From: an uncultured Lachnospiraceae bacterium
GTDB lineage: Bacteria > Bacillota > Clostridia > Lachnospirales > Lachnospiraceae
Length of the DNA stretch: 6,943 bases
Direction: 5' to 3'
Assembly (NCBI GenBank): GCA_910583615.1
Contig: CAJTXP010000087.1
Span: forward strand, 1-6,943
The stretch's first letter is position 1, and each line of letters opens with the position of its first letter. Made by a program: the position numbers and the translations under genes. The notes beneath the pieces are model-generated. The model ran no database searches. It was not told where the DNA came from and saw only the letters and a list, made by a program, of their open reading frames with translations. This document shows positions 1 to 4,362 of this stretch, piece after piece.

Positions 1-2
1 CA

Positions 3-170
3 TTAACCGGGAAGGCCATGGAGATGGAGATACCCTTTAAGGCGGAGCCAAGGAAACCTAAAGGGTTCCTGCCTGTCAAACATGCCAGCCTGCACAATCT
101 CAAACAGGTTTCCGTTGATATCCCCCTTCATGTGCTGACTGCGGTGACGGGCGTGGCAGGCGGCCTTTGA
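3..170 (+). pseudogene. UvrA-type excinuclease ATPase fragment (cut at both ends)
   Basis: Reading from base 3, the frame gives a peptide containing KHASLHNLKQVSVDIPLHVL followed by TAVTGVAG. This is the typical lead-in to the second ATP-binding domain of UvrA-family proteins (HNLKN-x-D-x-IPL ... VTGVSGSGKS). UvrA is the damage-recognition ATPase of nucleotide excision repair; short UvrA paralogs also occur in drug-resistance loci. The fragment enters from outside the window and loses homology exactly inside the Walker A motif: GVAG should continue SGKS but instead meets GL and a TGA at 168-170. The last true UvrA base is near 160. The DNA immediately after belongs to an AraC-family gene in another frame. 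The piece lacks the complete P-loop, the ABC signature and Walker B downstream, so no active second domain can be made. Family assignment is from motif memory; whether it was true UvrA or a paralog cannot be told. Confidence 0.75.
155..166. other. Junction 1: UvrA fragment joined to 5'-truncated AraC gene
   Basis: UvrA homology in frame 3 runs to about base 160 and AraC homology in frame 1 begins at about base 163 (AFDCGFGS). Frame 1 has a TGA at 145-147, so the AraC coding sequence does not extend upstream. Both genes point the same way and are cut at this point. No insertion sequence, target duplication or long repeat is visible at the joint. Confidence 0.65.
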
Positions 171-186
171 CTGCGGGTTTGGCAGT

Positions 187-822
187 GTGGACGGGTATAC
201 CCGTGCCTTTTACCGGGAATTCGGCTGCAGGCCGGGGGAATATCTGAAGGACCCGGTGCCCATTGCCCTGTTTATCCCATATGGCGTAAAATTCAGAGAA
301 CTGAGGGAGGATGTTTTGGATATGGAAATGAAGAATCTGCAGAGCGTATTTGTCCAGGTAATCCGGAAACCGGAGAGAAAAGTCATCATCAAACGGGGGA
401 TAAAAGCGGAAGATTATTTTGCGTACTGTGAAGAAGTGAGCTGCGAGGTCTGGGGGATATTAAAAAGCATGGATTCTCTCTGTGGGGAGCCGGTCTGCCT
501 GTGGCTGCCGGATGCCTATAAAAAGCCCGGCACCTCCACCTATGTACAGGGCGTGGAGGCAGAGGCGGATTACGAAGGGGAAATCCCGGAGGGGTTTGAT
601 GTCATTTCCCTGCCTGCCGCCGAGTATCTGGCAGTCCAGGGGGAGCCTTTCCGGGAGGAGGATTATTCCCAGGCGATTCTTGCCGTACAGTATGCCATCG
701 ACCACTATGACCCGACTGTAATCGGATACGAGTGGGACGAGGACAATCCCCGTATCCAGTTGGAACCCAGAGGGGAGAGGGGATATATCGAGCTTCGGGC
801 AATCAGAAAACAGCAGGTGTAA
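187..822 (+). CDS. 5'-truncated AraC-family regulator with GyrI-like effector-binding domain
   Basis: AraC/XylS homology begins upstream of the GTG at 187, with AFDCGFGS read in the same frame from 163, and continues as VDGYTRAFYREFG-C-RPGEYLK. This is the last recognition-helix part of the DNA-binding domain. Everything before it, including the first helix-turn-helix, is missing. Residues about 48-208 resemble the GyrI-like/effector-binding fold used by Rob- and BmrR-type regulators to bind drugs and other small molecules (IIKRGIKAEDYF, later FDVISLPAAEYLAVQG and YIELRAI at the end). The GTG at 187 has no ribosome binding site and is only the first possible start. A better-placed start is the ATG at 322, preceded by GGGAGG at 305-310, which would give a 166-residue stand-alone effector-binding protein. 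An intact ABC-ATPase ribosome binding site follows 34 bases after the stop, suggesting an ancestral regulator-transporter operon. As a DNA-binding regulator this copy is very probably inactive. Confidence 0.8.
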   Translation: MDGYTRAFYREFGCRPGEYLKDPVPIALFIPYGVKFRELREDVLDMEMKNLQSVFVQVIRKPERKVIIKRGIKAEDYFAYCEEVSCEVWGILKSMDSLCGEPVCLWLPDAYKKPGTSTYVQGVEAEADYEGEIPEGFDVISLPAAEYLAVQGEPFREEDYSQAILAVQYAIDHYDPTVIGYEWDEDNPRIQLEPRGERGYIELRAIRKQQV

Positions 823-837
823 CGGTGCGTACCGTTA
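820..837 (+). repeat. Perfect inverted repeat between the AraC and ABC genes
   Basis: TAACGGT (820-826), GCGT, ACCGTTA (831-837) form a seven-pair perfect stem with a four-base loop. The left arm contains the stop codon of the AraC gene. No U-run follows; instead a ribosome binding site (AAAAAGGAGG) starts six bases later, so it is not a terminator. It could be an RNA stem affecting coupling to the ABC gene or an operator half-site pair. The role is unproven. Confidence 0.4.
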
Positions 838-856
838 TCTGAAAAAGGAGGATAAG

Positions 857-1261
857 ATGAGCGAAACCATAAAAAAGATAGAAGAAGCTGTCCTGACAAA
901 GGGCCTGGCCAAAAGCTATCAGGGAAGAACCGTGCTGAAAGATCTGAATCTGTCGGTCAAGGCCGGCACGGTCTTTGGCCTGCTGGGGGCAAACGGCGCC
1001 GGAAAAAGTACCACTATCGAATGCATCCTGGGAACGAAACAGGCCGATGGCGGAACCGCCCTGGTATTGGGGCGGGATGCAAAAAAGGACCGGCGCACCG
1101 TATTTCAGAAAGTGGGCGTCCAGTTTCAGGAAGGGGATTACCAGCCGGAAATCAGGGTATCCGAGCTTTGCGGGGAAACCGCCTGCCTGTATGAGAGGCC
1201 GGCAGACTGGCGGAACTCTTGTCCAGATATGTCTGTCCTGTTTTCTCCATTAGCCTTATAG
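857..1261 (+). CDS. 3'-truncated ABC transporter ATP-binding protein
   Basis: The start at ATG 857 is fixed by AAAAAGGAGG five bases upstream. Residues about 12-118 are a typical drug/lipid-exporter ABC ATPase N-terminus: KGLAKSYQGRTVLKDLNL, the Walker A motif GANGAGKST at about residues 44-52, and the Q-loop region VGVQFQE near residues 88-94. Such proteins normally run to about 230-310 residues and energise a separate membrane permease. Homology stops after YERPADWR at about base 1212. The remaining residues are read from the antisense of another gene and end at TAG 1259-1261. The ABC signature (LSGGQ), Walker B, H-loop and any permease gene are absent, so this cannot be a working ATPase. 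It follows the AraC/GyrI remnant on the same strand, as expected for a drug-responsive efflux operon. Family certain; substrate unknown. Confidence 0.85.
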   Translation: MSETIKKIEEAVLTKGLAKSYQGRTVLKDLNLSVKAGTVFGLLGANGAGKSTTIECILGTKQADGGTALVLGRDAKKDRRTVFQKVGVQFQEGDYQPEIRVSELCGETACLYERPADWRNSCPDMSVLFSPLAL

Positions 1262-1889
1262 CTTCCATTTCTCTCTGATACCACGGTTGCAAGGACGTTT
1301 TCTGCCTGTTGCATACGAGAAAAGTTACAATAGATTCCGGGTATTGGAGCTCATGCAGCTTGAGGCTTTCGGCATAGTTCTGTGCGGCATCCAGGTTAGC
1401 AAAGATGTCATGATACAGTCTTTGTACCAGGGGGACACCTTTGACTGGAGCGAGAAAATCTTCTGTTACGATATAGCCGAGTTGGCCGTCCGGAATATCC
1501 TCAATATAATAGGATGTAATGTAAGAAACCTGTCCGAAAGCGTAATCCCGGCTAAACGTCAGTTTGCTGCCATCAAAGACAGCTTCCTGCTCCAGATATA
1601 TCTGTCCGTTCATTTCGCAGGATTCGCAGTTCTTATAGGTTATTTTCCCTTCGCTGTCCGTCTCCTCCGTTTTGATCGCAAACCGGAAGCAGTTTTTTTC
1701 GGAGAGAGCCTGCAGGATCTTTTTCCGGATGTTCTCTACATAGGGGAAATCCCTGGCGATGTCATCAGCAATGACTTCCGGAACCACTTCTTTTCCAATA
1801 TTGAAAGAGCCGTTGTTTCTTAACTGTTCGTATATGGTGCGGGAGTCATGCCAGTCGATGCCCCCGTAGGTTGATGCAGTGATATACAT
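1152..1889 (-). CDS. Unrecognised protein, 3'-truncated, last gene of minus-strand operon
   Basis: I do not recognise this family. The start ATG at 1889-1887 is supported by AAAAAGGAGGG about six bases upstream. The product begins MYITASTYGGIDWHDS and is soluble, mixed alpha/beta in appearance and acidic, with no signal peptide or membrane segment. A middle part contains three cysteines (NCFRF, KNCESCEMNG at about residues 86-116), followed by a beta-rich stretch, and a helical C-terminal part (REMEAIRLMEK). About 225 residues appear native. The final 20 residues (from about base 1214 down) are antisense of the ABC transporter fragment, so the natural C-terminus is missing. It lies 51 bases downstream of the preceding operon gene and in the same direction. 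A competing + strand frame over 1287-1823 lacks a ribosome binding site and is judged a shadow. Confidence 0.7.
   Translation of the reverse strand: MYITASTYGGIDWHDSRTIYEQLRNNGSFNIGKEVVPEVIADDIARDFPYVENIRKKILQALSEKNCFRFAIKTEETDSEGKITYKNCESCEMNGQIYLEQEAVFDGSKLTFSRDYAFGQVSYITSYYIEDIPDGQLGYIVTEDFLAPVKGVPLVQRLYHDIFANLDAAQNYAESLKLHELQYPESIVTFLVCNRQKTSLQPWYQREMEAIRLMEKTGQTYLDKSSASLPASHTGRRFPRKARIP
1200..1225. other. Junction 2: ABC ATPase joined tail-to-tail to minus-strand operon
   Basis: The + strand ABC gene loses family-like sequence after ADWR (about 1212), and the - strand gene that starts at 1889 runs into antisense of the ABC gene at the same place (its last about 20 codons mirror the ABC coding region). 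Both reading frames therefore end on foreign stops. No terminator separates the convergent genes, as a natural convergent pair would normally have. Confidence 0.6.
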
Positions 1890-1940
1890 AAAAGCCCTCC
1901 TTTTTGTGTATTTGTGAGAATTGTATTCCTATATGCAGCT

Positions 1941-2495
1941 TTAGACATATGCTGACTGTGGGAGTGTGACGCCATTCTTTCCATTCATAGCAGACTGGTG
2001 GTAATCCAGCTCGCTGATGACAGCCTCAATGGTGTCAAACGCCGCAGTCAGTTCCAGATACCGGGTGATAAACCCGATGACTTCCGTATAAAGGAACATC
2101 TGCTGTTGTTTGGTCAGCCTGTTCAGAGCCGCAATCCGTTTCTGCTTTTCCGCCCATTCGTCTGCACAGTAGATGTTCTCATGCTCCAGAAGCTCTGTCA
2201 TGTCAGTATCGGCTAACATGGATGCCGCTGTATTGAACCATGCAATGGCTGTCTGGCTGCAGTCATCCTCATCGCAGAAAGCGATCTTTTTGGCAGGCAT
2301 CTGATACCAGAGCCGGTTTTTTATGTCCTGCAGCTCCACATACAGATCAGATGCCATATTGCATAATTCATTGATCTGGTCATAGTAATAATCCCAGTAA
2401 GGGCTTTCCCTTTCATTCCCGTTGAAGCAATAGTCCGTCATTTTGTCTAATCCATCAAAGATGGACCAGAGATCCAGCTTTTTATAAAGAGCCAT
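1941..2495 (-). CDS. Unrecognised alpha-helical protein (184 aa)
   Basis: I do not recognise this family. I place the start at ATG 2495-2493 (MALYKKLDLWSIF) rather than an in-frame ATG 14 codons upstream, because AAGGAGG sits about nine bases before it (2505-2511 on this strand) and the upstream gene's TAA ends one base before it. The longer start would overlap that gene by 41 bases. The product is acidic, soluble and mostly helical, rich in Trp and Tyr near the N-terminus (PYWDYYYDQINELC), with an FCDEDDCSQTA segment in the middle and long amphipathic helices after it. The one-base gap to the upstream stop implies translational coupling and perhaps equal amounts of the two proteins. No enzyme motif is visible. 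Confidence 0.8.
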   Translation of the reverse strand: MALYKKLDLWSIFDGLDKMTDYCFNGNERESPYWDYYYDQINELCNMASDLYVELQDIKNRLWYQMPAKKIAFCDEDDCSQTAIAWFNTAASMLADTDMTELLEHENIYCADEWAEKQKRIAALNRLTKQQQMFLYTEVIGFITRYLELTAAFDTIEAVISELDYHQSAMNGKNGVTLPQSAYV

Positions 2496-2496
2496 T

Positions 2497-3090
2497 TTAT
2501 ACTGCCTCCTTCCGCTTTTCCAGGTGGAAAAATTCACTGATGTCCCATGCGCCCTTTAAGTATTTTGACGCAGGGCATTCTCCTGCGCCGATTTTTTTGC
2601 CGCAGATGCAGCTGCCGTTTTTGTGCATGGAGATGAGGGAGGCCAGCATTTCCCACCGGGCACTTCTGTCCCTTGCCTCAGCAGAATGATTGCAGTAGTG
2701 GTACACGCTGCAGTTCTGCTCACAGTCGGACAATTCCTTTTCTGCTCCCGCACAGTCTGCCGGAACAGCTCTGGACAGATCCAGAAAGAACTGCGGTTCC
2801 AGCGAACTGTGGTTTAAATGATTGAGGGTAAGCTGCAGGATGTCATTGTGGCTCATGTTTGCATCAAAAAAATGGTGAAAACAGCTGCACAGCCAGTTCA
2901 GAAGCTCCGGGAATTCATCCAGATGCCCGCTGTGGAAGCGTGAATCCGGCTCATGGAGCGAGTTGGACATGGTATTGACAAAATCCTCTTCCAGATAGCG
3001 TTTTTCCATGATCCGATAAGCCTGCTCCAGCTCTGTTTCCGTAAGTGTGAAGGTGTGTGATTGTCTGTGTAATATTCTTTTTATATCCAT
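2497..3090 (-). CDS. Unrecognised cysteine-rich protein (197 aa)
   Basis: The start ATG at 3090-3088 has AAAGGAGA about eight bases upstream. The N-terminus contains FTLTETELEQAYRIMEKRYL, which resembles a short helical element I associate with uncharacterised proteins of Firmicute mobile elements (from memory, low certainty). Nine cysteines are present. They include C123-x3-C127-x5-C133 (DCEQNCSVYHYC), C161-x-C163-x8-C172 (CICGKKIGAGEC) and C68-x-C70 followed by two histidines. Such clustering suggests a metal or iron-sulfur site, but no named family fits. The gene lies 27 bases after the preceding gene and one base before the next, within the same operon. The C-terminal FFHLEKRKEAV tail overlaps the ribosome binding site of the next gene. 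Confidence 0.8.
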   Translation of the reverse strand: MDIKRILHRQSHTFTLTETELEQAYRIMEKRYLEEDFVNTMSNSLHEPDSRFHSGHLDEFPELLNWLCSCFHHFFDANMSHNDILQLTLNHLNHSSLEPQFFLDLSRAVPADCAGAEKELSDCEQNCSVYHYCNHSAEARDRSARWEMLASLISMHKNGSCICGKKIGAGECPASKYLKGAWDISEFFHLEKRKEAV

Positions 3091-3117
3091 ATTCTGTTCT
3101 CCTTTTCTTTTCTGCCG

Positions 3118-3639
3118 TCAGACGGCTTTTTGTGCTGGTTCCTCCTGGAGCGTTTCCAGAGGAATCCACCGGTCATTTTTCCAGGTGCAGTTATTGGCAA
3201 GGCAGACTTTCCGGGGAGGTTCTTCCGGATGGTCAAAGTCTGCCTGCAGTACCGTGTATTTCTCATAAAATGCCTGTAGTTCCTTAAGAAGTTTCTCCCG
3301 GAATCCTGACAGAAGGGAATCATACAGGACGATATCCATCTGCCGGAACAGGGATCTGGAAAGCTCCTTTAAGATGCAGGATCCGGCAATGGTATCGTTG
3401 ATCAGGGTAATGCCTTCGTCTGCAAACTCCGGACAGATCCGGATTCCGTCAATGGTGACCATTTTGGCATAATCGGAGGCGGCTCTGCAGATTTTCTGAC
3501 TGAGTGCCGTGTATCCTGCCGCATATTTGGTCTTTAAGACATCCAGCGGAACTTTTTCCCGGTTATGCTTTAACTTGAGTACCAGACGCTCCAGTTCCAT
3601 GTGGAGTTGATCTGCTTCTTTCTGTTTTGCTTCTGTCAT
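3118..3639 (-). CDS. Unrecognised helical protein (173 aa)
   Basis: I do not recognise this family. The start ATG at 3639-3637 has AAAGG about seven bases upstream, a weaker site than its neighbours have and possibly hidden in an RNA stem. Residues 1-60 are strongly helical and charged (KQKEADQLHMELERLVLKLK), possibly a coiled coil. The middle carries an IDGIRICPEFADEG segment and another long helix (FREKLLKELQAFYEKY). The C-terminal 35 residues are proline- and tryptophan-containing (CLANNCTWKNDRWIPLETL). There is no signal peptide or membrane span. It sits 63 bases after the 84-residue gene, the largest gap within the operon, and that gap holds a strong hairpin. Confidence 0.75.
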   Translation of the reverse strand: MTEAKQKEADQLHMELERLVLKLKHNREKVPLDVLKTKYAAGYTALSQKICRAASDYAKMVTIDGIRICPEFADEGITLINDTIAGSCILKELSRSLFRQMDIVLYDSLLSGFREKLLKELQAFYEKYTVLQADFDHPEEPPRKVCLANNCTWKNDRWIPLETLQEEPAQKAV

Positions 3640-3662
3640 AGCAGCGCCTTTCTTTTCAGAAA

Positions 3663-3690
3663 AGGGACTGCTGCAGTGCAGACAGTCCCT
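3663..3690 (-). promoter_or_regulatory. Strong intergenic hairpin, possible attenuator
   Basis: AGGGACTG (3663-3670) pairs perfectly with CAGTCCCT (3683-3690). The interior CTGCA-G-TGCAG (3671-3681) can continue the stem apart from one bulged base (3682). On the - strand transcript the stem ends ...CAGUCCCU followed by three more U and then CUG. The U-run is short, so it is at best a weak terminator. It lies in the 63-base gap between the 84-residue and 173-residue genes. Its 3' arm can alternatively pair with sequence at 3640-3650 that covers the next ribosome binding site. Confidence 0.5.
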
Positions 3691-3702
3691 GGTGTCATGG
3701 TA

Positions 3703-3957
3703 TCAGGCAGCTGACTTTACCGCCTGGTCAGGCAGTGTGTCAAATGCGATGGTATAGATGGTATTTAAGGTTTCAAACCGCACATAATCCGGAGCAGCTT
3801 CCAGAATGGCCTGCACGGTGGAAGTGCGGATCAGTTCTCCCCGGTACAGATAAAGGGCGGGAGTTCCCGGACGAAGGATGCCGGCCAGGATGCCCGTAAT
3901 GCAGATCTGTTTCTTGGGAGTGTCTGTATCGGCTTTTCTTTTGAAAAATGTAAGCAT
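3703..3957 (-). CDS. Small unrecognised protein (84 aa)
   Basis: The start ATG at 3957-3955 follows GAGGAGAGG about seven bases upstream. The product begins with a short basic stretch (MLTFFKRK) and then looks beta-rich with one helix: QICITGILAGILRPG, ALYLYRGELIRTSTVQ, then VRFETLNTIYTIAF. The pattern of short strands around a helix suggests a small barrel or ferredoxin-like fold, but no family is recognised and no catalytic motif is seen. It follows the membrane-protein gene by 15 bases and its ribosome binding site abuts that gene's stop, so the two are probably co-translated. The hairpin described at 3663-3690 lies just after its stop. Confidence 0.75.
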   Translation of the reverse strand: MLTFFKRKADTDTPKKQICITGILAGILRPGTPALYLYRGELIRTSTVQAILEAAPDYVRFETLNTIYTIAFDTLPDQAVKSAA

Positions 3958-3972
3958 AGTTATTTCCTCTCC

Positions 3973-4362
3973 TCAGTTGATTACTTCAAGTATGCCGGTA
4001 TCCTTCCGGTAGCAGAAAATATTCCGTGTCAGGATGGACTCGGTATCAATCTCTAACGCTTCTTTGACGCTCTCCTTTACTAAATGGAGATCCAGCAGAT
4101 AGATCTCGCGGTATTTCATGAACAGTTTCGGGCAGTAACCGGTGCAGATGCCCTCCAGTACAAGATAGGATTTCCCCCTGATTTTCCGGAAGAGGGATGC
4201 CGCCCGGATGCAGGAACACAGGAAGATGACACTGCTCAGGAGAAAAAAAGCCGTGTCTTTTTGGGAAAACCAGAAGACAAGGCCGGTAAGAAAGCAGCCT
4301 GCCCCGACAAGGAGCGTCAGGGCAAGCTTATGGAATATGGTTTTGGTATCTGCCCTTTCCAA
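3973..4362 (-). CDS. Two-helix membrane protein, probably 5'-truncated
   Basis: No family is recognised. Two hydrophobic segments of about 20 residues (about 13-32, LALTLLVGAGCFLTGLVFWF, and about 37-56, ending CSCIRAASLF) are separated by a short polar turn (SQKDT). After a basic loop (RKIRGK) comes a soluble C-terminal part of about 70 residues, predicted in the cytoplasm. That part contains ICTGYCPKLF and a helix LVKESVKEALEI. The first available start is a TTG at 4362-4360 with no convincing ribosome binding site, unlike every other gene in this operon. The first ten or so codons overlap the opposite-strand DNA ligase remnant. I infer that the native 5' end and the operon promoter have been lost at the joint, and that the true gene started with other sequence. 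C-terminal end is secure (TGA at 3975-3973). Confidence 0.65.
   Translation of the reverse strand: MERADTKTIFHKLALTLLVGAGCFLTGLVFWFSQKDTAFFLLSSVIFLCSCIRAASLFRKIRGKSYLVLEGICTGYCPKLFMKYREIYLLDLHLVKESVKEALEIDTESILTRNIFCYRKDTGILEVIN
4315..4362. other. Junction 3: minus-strand operon joined head-to-head to 5'-truncated ligA
   Basis: The - strand membrane-protein frame and the + strand LigA frame both appear genuine on either side but overlap here. LigA-like sequence becomes credible from about KLMEYGFGICPF (about 4324 on), and membrane-protein sequence from about FHKLALTLL (about 4330 down). Neither gene has a convincing start or ribosome binding site, and there is no room for divergent promoters. 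The exact breakpoint cannot be placed without relatives. Confidence 0.55.

Noticed and set aside
1287..1823. Long + strand reading frame (178 codons) opposite the truncated unknown gene
   Set aside because: No ribosome binding site, and the - strand gene over the same bases has a strong one and more protein-like composition.
2496..2537. Upstream ATG adding 14 residues to the 184-aa protein
   Set aside because: It would overlap the preceding gene by 41 bases, while the ATG at 2495 has AAGGAGG at good spacing.
4084..4329. Upstream extension of the ligase frame to ATG 4084
   Set aside because: The extra 82 residues are antisense of the membrane-protein gene and contain no LigA-like sequence or KxDG motif.
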